Assembly (NCBI RefSeq): GCF_039414295.1
Contig: NZ_JBCITM010000010.1
Coordinates: forward strand, 62,001 to 126,000
Length of the DNA stretch: 64,000 nucleotides
Direction: 5' to 3'
Origin: Anoxynatronum sibiricum
GTDB lineage: Bacteria > Bacillota > Clostridia > Peptostreptococcales > Tindalliaceae
The notes below the pieces were generated by a model. The model ran no database searches. It was not told the DNA's origin and saw nothing but the letters and a program-made list of their open reading frames with translations. Made by a program: the position numbers and the translations under genes. Shown here one piece after another: positions 8,254 to 16,209 of this stretch (the stretch's first letter is position 1; every line of letters begins with the position of its first letter).

Positions 8254-9540
8254 TTAAGGTGTCAGACGTTTCATATCCCGGGGCAGCAGGGTGGCTTCCC
8301 GGATGTTGGTCAGGCCGCACAACTTCATGGTGAGCCGTTCAAGACCGATGGCCAGGCCGCCGTGGGGAGGCATGCCGTACCGAAAGGATTCGGTGTAGAA
8401 GGCAAAATCATCCGGGTTCAGGTCAAAGGCTTTCATGTTGCTGACCAGGTGCTGGTAGTCGTGAATCCGCTGACCGCCGGTGGTGATCTCCAGTCCATTC
8501 AGCAGCAGATCGAAGCTGCGGGTGACCGTGGGATCATCTTCAAAGGGCATGGTGTACACAGGCCGCTTGGCAGTGGGGTACCGGGTGATGAAGACAAAGT
8601 CGGTGTCATAGGTTTCCCGAATATAGGCTGACAGCAGCTTTTCACCCTCTGCATCCAGGTTTCCCGGCGGGGAAGCCTTGCCGTATTTTGCCTGGAGAAT
8701 TTCCTGGGCTTCCGCCAGGGGCAGCCGGGGGATGGTTTTTACAGCAGGCAGGGTGACACCCAGCAGTTCCAGCTCTGCCTGACAGTGTTCCTGGAGGTAG
8801 GGCATGAGGAACCGCATGAAGCCTTCTTCCATGGCCATGATATCTTCTTCGCTTTCGATAAAACCCATTTCCAAATCAAGGCTCACATATTCGTTCAGGT
8901 GCCGCCAGGTGTTATGCAGCTCGGCCCTGTAGGCGTGGCCAATTTCAAAGACCCGTTCGAAACCGGCACCCACCATCATCTGCTTGTAAAACTGGGGGCT
9001 TTGGGCCAGAAAGGCCCGGGTATCAAAGTACTTGACAGTGAACATTTCTGAACCGCCCTCGGTGCCGGCAGAAAGGATTTTAGGCGTATGAATCTCTGAA
9101 AAATGGTTGGCGGTAAGGTACTGACGGAAGGCTTCCACAATGGCCTGCTGCACCACGAAGGGAGCCCGGGTTTTGGGCTGGCGCAGGCTGATGGTGCGAT
9201 GGTCCAGTTTGGTTTCCAGGTGAACCGCCTCTTCCCGGTTCACGGCAATGGGCAGCACCTCATAGTCGGGTTTCCCCACAATGGTGATGGACGCCACGGC
9301 CACTTCCAGCCCCCGGGGGGCTTTTTCATTGGCCTGGCAGATACCTTTCACTTCCACTGCTGCTTCCAGGCGCAGCCCTTCCTTCTGGCTTTCCTCCAGC
9401 ACCAGTTGTACCAGGCCGGTTTTATCCCGCAGCATCACGAAGGTGATGCGCCCCAGATCGTGAATGCGATGAACCCATCCCTTTAACAAGACTTCCTGAT
9501 TCAATTCTCCCTGCAGTGTTTTCACATAGGTTCTTTCCAT
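8254..9540 (-). CDS. aspS: Aspartate--tRNA ligase, archaeal/nondiscriminating type
   Basis: 428 residues from the ATG at 9540, preceded by GGAAGGAG; the frame runs open to 9954 but that part is the T-box leader. The length (about 430, not about 590) and the C-terminus with LLPRDMKRLTP mark the short archaeal-type AspRS, which lacks the bacterial GAD insertion. An N-terminal OB-fold anticodon domain (WVHRIHDLGRITFVMLRD) precedes the class II core, with GGQRIHDYQ and GLAIGLERL near the end. Such enzymes commonly charge both tRNA(Asp) and tRNA(Asn). Linkage to gatCAB strongly suggests that it supplies Asp-tRNA(Asn) for transamidation; relaxed specificity itself is inferred, not seen. Confidence 0.93.
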   Translation of the reverse strand: MERTYVKTLQGELNQEVLLKGWVHRIHDLGRITFVMLRDKTGLVQLVLEESQKEGLRLEAAVEVKGICQANEKAPRGLEVAVASITIVGKPDYEVLPIAVNREEAVHLETKLDHRTISLRQPKTRAPFVVQQAIVEAFRQYLTANHFSEIHTPKILSAGTEGGSEMFTVKYFDTRAFLAQSPQFYKQMMVGAGFERVFEIGHAYRAELHNTWRHLNEYVSLDLEMGFIESEEDIMAMEEGFMRFLMPYLQEHCQAELELLGVTLPAVKTIPRLPLAEAQEILQAKYGKASPPGNLDAEGEKLLSAYIRETYDTDFVFITRYPTAKRPVYTMPFEDDPTVTRSFDLLLNGLEITTGGQRIHDYQHLVSNMKAFDLNPDDFAFYTESFRYGMPPHGGLAIGLERLTMKLCGLTNIREATLLPRDMKRLTP

Positions 9541-9598
9541 GATCAAAACTCCTTCCATTATCAACATCATTACCCCTGTTAAGCAGCGGTACCCATAC

Positions 9599-9920
9599 AA
9601 AAAACCCGTCCATTGCACAGTCTGAGACTGTTGCAAGGGACGGGTTATCTTTTCCGCGGTGCCACCCTGATTAATTTGGCTTTCACAACCAAATTCACTT
9701 TTCGGTACGGAAAAGCGGCGCTTTTCGATACCTGTTCCCTGTAACGGGGGACGGCCGTCCGAGTCTACTGGGCGTAGGTGTGTCACCATTGCCGGTTCGG
9801 TCGGATGCTCCTGGGTGTTCTTCAATCCGTTCCGCCTGCCGGGCTCACACCTTCCCCGGCTCGCTGAGAGTTGGATACTGGATTTACTCTCCCGTTCAAC
9901 GCATGTTGCTGTTGGATTGT
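9599..9920 (-). ncRNA. T-box leader (tRNA-sensing riboswitch) of aspS-gatCAB
   Basis: The minus-strand leader contains the T-box antiterminator sequence AGGGTGGCACCGCG at 9655-9668 and a downstream terminator hairpin (9599-9646) whose outer stem AACCCGTCC/GGACGGGTT is followed by a T run. The upstream part has Stem I hallmarks: GGGAGAGTA, the apical AGCGAGCCGGGGA/GTGTGAGCCCGGC region, and a 3' strand reading GAAGAACACCCAGGAGC. By position, the specifier is AAC (Asn, 9817-9819), overlapping GAA (Glu, 9818-9820). Binding of uncharged tRNA would favour antitermination and raise aspS-gatCAB expression. Antiterminator and terminator are clear; the specifier assignment is by analogy with other clostridial T-boxes. 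Confidence 0.92.
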
Positions 9921-9925
9921 GAATT

Positions 9926-9954
9926 ATTATAACGAAATGAAAAAGATTATGCAA
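9926..9954 (-). promoter_or_regulatory. Sigma-A promoter of the aspS T-box operon
   Basis: TTGCAT (9949-9954) and TATAAT (9926-9931) on the minus strand are separated by 17 bp. Transcription would start just before the T-box Stem I, which fits exactly. Confidence 0.85.
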
Positions 9955-10017
9955 GCTTTTTTTGAAATATTGATCGCCGGCATTCCAAGATAACTCAAAT
10001 GCAGGTGTGGTGAAGAT

Positions 10018-10950
10018 TTATGGGTTCACCCAATGAGGGTTGGCATCAATGAGCGCTTTCACTTCATCGGCAGAAATGGCAAAATTCAGGTTTTCTGATT
10101 CTGTCACTTTGAAAGTGGTGAGACCCAGCAGTTCTCCCTTCATGTTCAGCAGGGCTCCCCCGGAGTTTCCCGGTGAGATGGGGGCCGAAATCTGAAGGTA
10201 GCTGGTGTTATCAAACTGTCTGATCCCAGAAACAATACCGTCTGAAACGGTATTCATGAGACCCCGGGGGCTGCCGATGGTGACAATGCGCTGGCCCGCC
10301 GACACTGTGTCAATGCTTCCCAGGGGGATGGGCTGTAAACTGATGTCCCGTGTTCTTTTAAACTGAAGAAGCGCCAGGTCTTTGCTCCTGTCGTATCCCA
10401 GCAGCATAAGTTCCCACTGACCAGCCACTCCCGTATCGGCATCAAGCGTTGCCTTGACCAGGTAGGGAGAGTCTTCGATCACGTGAAAGTTGGTGATCAC
10501 ATGCCCCTGGCCACTGATGACCACACCCGATCCCTGGCTTTCCCCCGCTTCCAGCAGTACCACACTTTTTTTCAGTGAGGCGATCTGTTCCATGGATTTT
10601 TCAAGGGGTTCTTCCAATCGAAGATATGCAGCAGTCATTTGCATGGGAGGTTGCGCCAGCAGCGGTACCTCTTCTGATTCCGCCGGCGGCACATCCCCAC
10701 TTTCATTTTCATCCAAAGAAATCATGCTGTCAAAGGAGCTTTCAGTACCCTGGCTGGGGCTTTCGGCAACAGCTGGTGCTGATCCAGGATTCTCTCGAAA
10801 GTATTGAAAAAGCAAAAATCCGGCTGTTCCGTAGACAAAAAGTAGCATGAAAGTAAACCCGGCAATCATGGTGATGGCCAGGGATTTGGAGACGGTTTTT
10901 GTTTTTGTTGCCGGGGCTTCTTTTGCCTGCCCGGTTTTTTTCGCTGGCAT
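10018..10950 (-). CDS. Membrane-anchored trypsin-like serine protease (HtrA/DegP family, no PDZ)
   Basis: 310 residues from the ATG at 10950 (a GTG four codons earlier is possible). A Lys-rich cytoplasmic tail of about 22 residues is followed by one membrane segment (about 24-50), a low-complexity acidic linker, and a trypsin-like domain with His156 (TNFHVIE), Asp191 (DRSKDLALL) and Ser263 (SPGNSGGAL). The protein ends right after the protease domain, so unlike classic HtrA there is no PDZ module. It is expected outside the membrane, degrading or processing damaged or specific envelope proteins. It ends 64 bp upstream of the aspS promoter and appears to be a single-gene unit. Confidence 0.85.
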   Translation of the reverse strand: MPAKKTGQAKEAPATKTKTVSKSLAITMIAGFTFMLLFVYGTAGFLLFQYFRENPGSAPAVAESPSQGTESSFDSMISLDENESGDVPPAESEEVPLLAQPPMQMTAAYLRLEEPLEKSMEQIASLKKSVVLLEAGESQGSGVVISGQGHVITNFHVIEDSPYLVKATLDADTGVAGQWELMLLGYDRSKDLALLQFKRTRDISLQPIPLGSIDTVSAGQRIVTIGSPRGLMNTVSDGIVSGIRQFDNTSYLQISAPISPGNSGGALLNMKGELLGLTTFKVTESENLNFAISADEVKALIDANPHWVNP

Positions 10951-11068
10951 TTTGATCACCACTGATTTTCATTCTTGTAGCTGCTGCATTGCCCGAACAC
11001 TCATGAAAAAACCGCTGCAAGCTCTTTTTGGCAAAGATGCCATCATCATTCGGCTTTCATTTTAACAC

Positions 11069-11095
11069 GGCCTGTCTGAAATGTACAGACAGGCC
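11069..11095 (-). terminator. Strong hairpin, possible terminator of ahcY
   Basis: A perfect 10-bp stem GGCCTGTCTG/CAGACAGGCC with a 7-base loop lies downstream of ahcY (minus strand). The following sequence (GTGTTAAAAT on the minus strand) is a poor T run, so termination is uncertain. The rest of the 280-bp gap 10951-11231 shows nothing recognisable. Confidence 0.45.
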
Positions 11096-11231
11096 ACAGA
11101 AAAAGCGTTCATCTTTCATTCTGACTTGCAGCAGGAACTCATCTTAATTCGATCTTTGTGCGCTGTTGCAGGTATTATAATGCATGGCTGATGACACTGT
11201 GATTGCTGTCGCGAATCGATTGATGGGGAAG

Positions 11232-12491
11232 CTACTCATGAGACTCCCAGCCTGAAAGATACGCTTGCTGCTCACTGGTGAGGCTGTCGATGGAAAGCCC
11301 CATGGCAGCCAGTTTCATATGTGCCACCCGGTCGTCAATTTCACGGGGAATAGCATGGACGCCTGGCTTCAGAGTATCTCTGTTCTGCAGCATATGCAGC
11401 ACTGCCAGCACCTGAATGGCAAAACTCATATCCATGATTTCTGCGGGATGACCGTCACCGGCACCCAAGTTCACCAGGCGTCCCTCTGCCAGCAGGTTAA
11501 TCCAGCGTCCGTCAGAGAGTCGGTAGCCTCTGATGTTGGCCCGCACCTCTTTTTCTTCCACTGCCAGTGCCTGAAGTTCAGGAATATCAATCTCCACATC
11601 AAAGTGACCGGCGTTGGCCAGCAGCGCACCGTCTTTCATGCTGGCATAGTGGCAGCCACGAATCACCTGGCGGCAGCCTGTTACTGTAATGAACACATCA
11701 CCCAATGGTGCCGCTTCATCCATGGTCATCACCTGGTAGCCATCCATGGCGGCTTCCAGTGCTTTCACCGGATCCACCTCACACACCACCACATGGGCTC
11801 CCAATCCCTGAGACCGCAGGGCAACCCCTCGGCCACACCAGCCATAACCGGCCACCACAACGGTTTTTCCTGCAACAATCAGATTGGTGGTACGGTTGAT
11901 GGCATCCCAGACAGACTGGCCGGTACCATACCGATTATCGAACAAATGCTTGCAGAAAGCATCATTCACTGCCATCATGGGGAATTCCAGCTTGTTTTGA
12001 GCAGCACGGGCCCGCAGCCGCAACACGCCTGTGGTGGTTTCTTCTGCCCCGCCATAGAGGTTTTTCAGAAGTTCCCGTCGCTCCTGATGCAACAGGTGCA
12101 CCAGGTCACCGCCATCATCGATGATGAGTTGTGGTCCAATATCAAGGGCTGCCAGGAGGTGCTCGGTGTATTCTTCCGGCGTGGCCTGATGCCAGGCATA
12201 GACAGCAAGGCCGTCTTCTGCCAGTGCCGCTGCAATGGCATCCTGAGTGGAAAGAGGGTTGCTGCCGGTCACTGCCACCTGGGCTCCCGCAGACGCCAGC
12301 ACCTTGGCCAGGTAAGCGGTTTTTGCTTCCAAATGAATTGACATGGTCAGACGAATACCCTCCAATGGGCGGGATTTCAGAAAATCAGCCTCCAACTGTC
12401 TCAACAGGGGCATGTGACGAATGACCCATTCGATCTTTTGATGGCCTTCCGCTGCCAGGGCAGCGTTGCGAATCATACTTGGTTTTGTCAA
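11232..12491 (-). CDS. ahcY: Adenosylhomocysteinase (S-adenosylhomocysteine hydrolase)
   Basis: 419 residues from a TTG at 12491, chosen because AGAGGTG lies eight bases upstream; a GTG at 12500 has no site. The enzyme splits S-adenosylhomocysteine to adenosine and homocysteine, recycling the product of methyl transfer. The NAD-binding glycine motif (GYGWCGRGVA) lies in the middle, NAGHFDVEID and LAEGRLVNLGAGDGHPAEIMD follow, and the C-terminus carries IDSLTSEQQAYLSGW. The C-terminal Lys-Tyr ending of eukaryotic and many bacterial enzymes is replaced by WESHE, as in the shorter clade of the family. It lies 56 bp downstream of the HD-GYP gene and may be cotranscribed with it. Confidence 0.95.
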   Translation of the reverse strand: MTKPSMIRNAALAAEGHQKIEWVIRHMPLLRQLEADFLKSRPLEGIRLTMSIHLEAKTAYLAKVLASAGAQVAVTGSNPLSTQDAIAAALAEDGLAVYAWHQATPEEYTEHLLAALDIGPQLIIDDGGDLVHLLHQERRELLKNLYGGAEETTTGVLRLRARAAQNKLEFPMMAVNDAFCKHLFDNRYGTGQSVWDAINRTTNLIVAGKTVVVAGYGWCGRGVALRSQGLGAHVVVCEVDPVKALEAAMDGYQVMTMDEAAPLGDVFITVTGCRQVIRGCHYASMKDGALLANAGHFDVEIDIPELQALAVEEKEVRANIRGYRLSDGRWINLLAEGRLVNLGAGDGHPAEIMDMSFAIQVLAVLHMLQNRDTLKPGVHAIPREIDDRVAHMKLAAMGLSIDSLTSEQQAYLSGWESHE

Positions 12492-12555
12492 TGTGGTCAC
12501 CTCTTTTAGTTTTTAATTGATCTTCTCCAGTGAAAAATATAGGGAAACAGGGAAA

Positions 12556-13626
12556 CTAAGAAGATCCACGGGGATTCGAGACACTGCGCAAGATCACCAG
12601 ATTTCTCTGCTTCAAGAGATCCACCTCGCGACCCTTCATCGGTCCTTTCACCATTTTTACCACGGGCCGCGTGTGAAAAGGACTATTGGTTTTTTCCACG
12701 ACCCCCAGACTGCCGTCGTTCATTTCCACGAGTGAGTTCAAGGGATAGGGATTGATGTTTTTAATGAACTCTTTCACCAGTCGGGGATTAAACTGCAACC
12801 CGCCGTCGCCCATGATATATTCAAACACCTCTGACACCGGGTGGGCTTTTCGGTAAACACGATCGCTAATCATGGAATCAAACACATCTGCCAGTCCGAT
12901 AATCTGCCCGAAAAGGGAGATGGCTTCACCGGAAAGACCCTCCGGATAGCCGGTTCCATCCCAACGCTCCTGATGCTGCAGCACCGGCAGTAAAATCGTT
13001 TCTTCCAGCTGGGTGTTTTCCTTTAGAAAACGGTAACCCAGGCGGCAATGGCTCTGAATCATCTCATACTCCTTTGGGCTCAACTTCTCCTTTGCCAGTA
13101 TGTGGGCGGGGACAAACAGCATGCCCACATCATGGAGCATCGCTGCCAGTCCCAGTTTTCGCAGCTCTTCCCGATCCAGGCCAAGACTCGTGCCCAGCAG
13201 CAGGGAAACAATCATGGTGCCCACCGAGTGCTGGTAAAGGTACTCCTGAGCATTTCTCATGTCCAGTACTTTTTTCATGATGGCTTTTTCACTAAAAAAA
13301 TCTTCCACCACTGATCCCATCATGGCACGAATGATGTTCAGCCCAATTTCTTCCGGACCGGCATCCTCCATTTCAGAGATGCTGGATAAATGCCGAAGTT
13401 GGAGTATCGTTTTCTGCTGAAAGTCAGGTCGAATCACTGCATCTATCTGGTATTCAATGTCGTCTTCATACACATCAACCGTTTCGTGGCCTTCCATCAT
13501 TAATCGTGCGCGCACAAAAACCGTCATGAAGGTACCTTTATCATACATCAACTGTCCCGTGGCATCGTACACAGGCTGAGCCAACCGGTCTTTTTCAGCT
13601 GCAAAACTGGTTTTTACGCGTTTCAT
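12556..13626 (-). CDS. HD-GYP domain protein, probable cyclic-di-GMP phosphodiesterase
   Basis: 356 residues, soluble. An N-terminal region of about 120 residues precedes the HD-GYP domain: LHDVGMLFVP carries the His-Asp pair, then HCRLGYRFL, and QHQERWDGTGYPEGLSG holds the GYP signature, followed by ADVFDSMISDR. The lysine of the common HDxGK motif is replaced by Met, which is seen in some members but may change metal site chemistry. A C-terminal segment after about 290 (SLVEMNDGSLGVVEK...) is the extension often found on these enzymes. The gene may act with the diguanylate cyclase at 22.2-23.5 kb and motility genes, but nothing in the sequence ties it to a target. The ATG has GGAGAG at good spacing. 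Confidence 0.88.
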   Translation of the reverse strand: MKRVKTSFAAEKDRLAQPVYDATGQLMYDKGTFMTVFVRARLMMEGHETVDVYEDDIEYQIDAVIRPDFQQKTILQLRHLSSISEMEDAGPEEIGLNIIRAMMGSVVEDFFSEKAIMKKVLDMRNAQEYLYQHSVGTMIVSLLLGTSLGLDREELRKLGLAAMLHDVGMLFVPAHILAKEKLSPKEYEMIQSHCRLGYRFLKENTQLEETILLPVLQHQERWDGTGYPEGLSGEAISLFGQIIGLADVFDSMISDRVYRKAHPVSEVFEYIMGDGGLQFNPRLVKEFIKNINPYPLNSLVEMNDGSLGVVEKTNSPFHTRPVVKMVKGPMKGREVDLLKQRNLVILRSVSNPRGSS

Positions 13627-13862
13627 CCCTTACTCTCCTGTTCTATTCCTTTAGCTGCGTCTCTCATTTTGCGGCGCTTCAATACCTTTTATGCCTTTTC
13701 ATACGCCGAGTCTGGTCACTTTTTCTTTTACTGACCACAATCTTATTATATCCCATTATTCAACCATCCACAATGCCGGTGGCAGAATGACCACTCACCC
13801 AGCCGGGTTACTTTCCATTCAGTTAGCAGAGTCTGTCTGCCTATTCTCATCGCAAAAATATT

Positions 13863-13891
13863 TTGTCAAACATATCTGAATGGGGTATAAT
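13863..13891 (+). promoter_or_regulatory. Sigma-A promoter of the liv operon
   Basis: TTGTCA (13863-13868) and TATAAT (13886-13891) are spaced by 17 bp and lie about 60 bp upstream of the livK start. The rest of the 323-bp gap between the HD-GYP gene and livK shows no gene. Confidence 0.85.
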
Positions 13892-13949
13892 GAAGGGGCA
13901 ACTGATGGGAGACATTTGTGCATACCACGAAAACAAAGGAGGAAGAGGT

Positions 13950-15155
13950 GTGAAAAAAAGTTTATTGCTGATCATGATGCTGCTACTGAGTTTATCACTG
14001 GTGTTGAGTGGCTGTGGCGGTTCCCAGCCTGCTGCTCCCGCACCCGCAGAGCCCGCAGAAACAGAAAGTGGCGAGACCCCTGCAGCAGACGGTGATGTCA
14101 TCCGAATTGGTGTTTTTGAACCCATGACGGGAGCCAACGCTGCCGGTGGAGCCCTGGAAGTTGAAGGGGTGGAACTGGCAAACGAGCTGTATCCCACAGT
14201 TTTGGGAAGACCCGTTGAGTTTGTGGTTGTGGACAATCGCTCTGATGTGGTTGAAGCTGCCAACGCTGCTTCCCGCCTCATCGAACGGGAGAATGTGGTT
14301 GCCGTCATCGGCAGCTGGGGCAGCGGTTATTCCATGGCTGCAGGTCCCATCTTTGAAGGCGCTCAGGTGCCTGCTGTGGCCGCATCTGCCACCAATCCGC
14401 TGGTGACACAGGGCAATGACTATTATTTCCGCGTCTGCTTTATCGACCCATTCCAGGGTACGGTTATGGCCAACTATGCCTACAACAACCTGGGTGCCCG
14501 TAAAGCAGCCATCATCCGCGAAGTCTCCAACGACTATGCCGTTGGTCTTGCCAGCTTCTTTGAAGCAGCCTTCAAGGAACTCACAGGCGACGCTGATGCC
14601 ATTGTTGAAATTTCTGATTACCAAACCGGTGACCAGGATTTCTCCTCTCAATTACTGAATGTCAGCTCCAAGAATCCTGATGTCATCTTTGCACCGGGCA
14701 ACTTCACCGAGTCTGCGCTGGTCATCAGCCAGGCAAAAACCCTGGGTATAGAAATCCCCTTTATTGGCGGAGACACCTGGGAAACACCTGAGTTCATTGA
14801 TATCGGCCAGGACGCCGTTGAGGGTGTCGTGTTCTCCACCTTCTTTGATGCAGATGCGCCGCTCACAGAAGAAACCGATGTCTTCCTGCAGGCTTATCGT
14901 GCCAAGTATAACCGGGAACCTGCAGCTGTTACTGCATTGGGATACGATGCCTACATTCTGATTCTCGATGCCATTGAACGTGCTGGCACCACCGACGGCC
15001 CTGCATTGCGGGATGCCATCGCTGCCACTTCCGGATTCCCGGGAGCTGCCGGCATCATTACCCTGAATGCCGATGGTGATGCAGAGAAAAACGCTGTTAT
15101 CAAAACTGTACAGGATGGTTCCTTCACTTACCTCGACACTGTTGAACCTCAATAA
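13950..15155 (+). CDS. livK: Branched-chain amino acid ABC transporter, substrate-binding lipoprotein
   Basis: 401 residues from a GTG at 13950, seven bases after AAAGGAGG; a longer frame upstream has no start signal and would bury the signal peptide. The signal sequence KKSLLLIMMLLLSLSLVLSGC ends in a lipobox with Cys22. A Pro/Ala/Glu linker is followed by a periplasmic-binding-protein type 1 fold beginning IRIGVFEPMTGANAAGG, with GSWGSGYSMAAG and the FIGGDTWETPEF region typical of Leu/Ile/Val/amide binding proteins. It delivers ligand to LivHM. The actual substrate (branched-chain amino acid, or urea or short amides in some homologues) cannot be settled from sequence. Confidence 0.93.
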   Translation: MKKSLLLIMMLLLSLSLVLSGCGGSQPAAPAPAEPAETESGETPAADGDVIRIGVFEPMTGANAAGGALEVEGVELANELYPTVLGRPVEFVVVDNRSDVVEAANAASRLIERENVVAVIGSWGSGYSMAAGPIFEGAQVPAVAASATNPLVTQGNDYYFRVCFIDPFQGTVMANYAYNNLGARKAAIIREVSNDYAVGLASFFEAAFKELTGDADAIVEISDYQTGDQDFSSQLLNVSSKNPDVIFAPGNFTESALVISQAKTLGIEIPFIGGDTWETPEFIDIGQDAVEGVVFSTFFDADAPLTEETDVFLQAYRAKYNREPAAVTALGYDAYILILDAIERAGTTDGPALRDAIAATSGFPGAAGIITLNADGDAEKNAVIKTVQDGSFTYLDTVEPQ

Positions 15156-15209
15156 CCACATCCGGTGATTCTTTCACCTGATCAAGACCGATCCCATCAA
15201 CTGAACAGT

Positions 15210-15240
15210 ATGCTTCCCTTCCTGTCAGGAGGGGAAGCAT
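15210..15240 (+). terminator. Intercistronic stem-loop between livK and livH
   Basis: ATGCTTCCCTTCC and GGAGGGGAAGCAT pair over 13 bp around the loop TGTCA, followed by a weak T stretch. Such a hairpin after the binding-protein gene commonly stabilises its mRNA or partly terminates, so that livK exceeds the membrane subunits; that role is inferred. Confidence 0.7.
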
Positions 15241-15313
15241 CTGTTTGAACAATCCTTTTCTTATATGATTTCTGACAGGAAAGCTACTCCAATCCATTAC
15301 GGGTGGTGACAAG

Positions 15314-16207
15314 ATGTCTTTTGACTTATTCATGCAGTACCTGACCAACGGGATCTCTCTGGGCAGTCTTTACGCTCTGATTGCCATTGGTTACACCATG
15401 GTGTACGGGATTCTTCGACTCATCAACTTTGCCCACGGAGAAATTTTTATGATGTCTTTATACTTTGCTTTTTATGGGGTGGCCCTCTTTGCCCTGCCCT
15501 GGTACATTACCTTTGTGGTGGCAATCCTGATGACCGCCCTGCTGGGAATGACGGTGGAACGAGCCGCCTATAAGCCCCTGCGCCATTCTCCCCGAATTAC
15601 CATCATGGTTTCCGCCATTGGGGCTTCCTTCTTTCTTCAAAACCTGGCGGTGGTTATTTTTGGCGGACGTCCCAAGGCATTCCCAACAGTACCGCTTTTC
15701 ACACAGGTGATCCGCATCGGCAATATTTCCATGCAGGCCCTCACTCTTTATATTCCCGTGGCCACAGTGGGTTTACTGGTTGGCCTTCATTTTCTCATTC
15801 ATAAAACCAAAACCGGACTGGGGATGCGGGCCGTCTCCAAAGACCATGACACCGCCCGTCTCATGGGTGTCAACGTGGACCGCACCATCACCATCACCTT
15901 TGCCATCGGTTCTATTCTGGCTGCCTTCGGCGGCATCATGTGGGGCATGAAATTTCCCCAAATCGTTCCCACCATGGGGCTGATTCCCGGCCTCAAGTGC
16001 TTTATTGCGGCTGTGGTGGGCGGCATTGGCAATATTTCAGGGGCTGTACTGGGAGGCTTTATTCTGGGTATTGGCGAGATCATGCTCATTGCCTTTCTTC
16101 CCGGACTCACAGGCTATCGGGATGCCTTTGCCTTTATTTTACTAATTGTCATCTTACTGGTGAAACCCACTGGTTTGATGGGCGAAAAAACAGCAGAGAA
16201 GGTGTAA
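15314..16207 (+). CDS. livH: Branched-chain amino acid ABC transporter permease LivH
   Basis: 297 residues with about eight hydrophobic segments and the LivH family pattern: NGISLGSLYALIAIGYTMVYGILRLINFAHGE at the N-terminus and the EAA-like cytoplasmic loop region DHDTARLMGVNVDRTI near 180. It forms the translocation path together with LivM. It lies 158 bp after livK beyond the stem-loop and two bases before livM. Confidence 0.95.
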   Translation: MSFDLFMQYLTNGISLGSLYALIAIGYTMVYGILRLINFAHGEIFMMSLYFAFYGVALFALPWYITFVVAILMTALLGMTVERAAYKPLRHSPRITIMVSAIGASFFLQNLAVVIFGGRPKAFPTVPLFTQVIRIGNISMQALTLYIPVATVGLLVGLHFLIHKTKTGLGMRAVSKDHDTARLMGVNVDRTITITFAIGSILAAFGGIMWGMKFPQIVPTMGLIPGLKCFIAAVVGGIGNISGAVLGGFILGIGEIMLIAFLPGLTGYRDAFAFILLIVILLVKPTGLMGEKTAEKV

Positions 16208-16209
16208 CC

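Noticed and set aside
9620..9634. CAGTCTGAGACTG resembling the CAGACTG start of the repeat family
   Set aside because: It is the loop-proximal stem of the T-box terminator and has none of the other repeat blocks.
9541..9954. N-terminal extension of aspS to 9954
   Set aside because: The sequence is the T-box leader with terminator and antiterminator; a ribosome binding site precedes the ATG at 9540.
11265..12341. Plus-strand frame of 358 codons opposite ahcY
   Set aside because: His/Cys-rich composition typical of antisense to a GC-biased gene; ahcY on the minus strand is certain.
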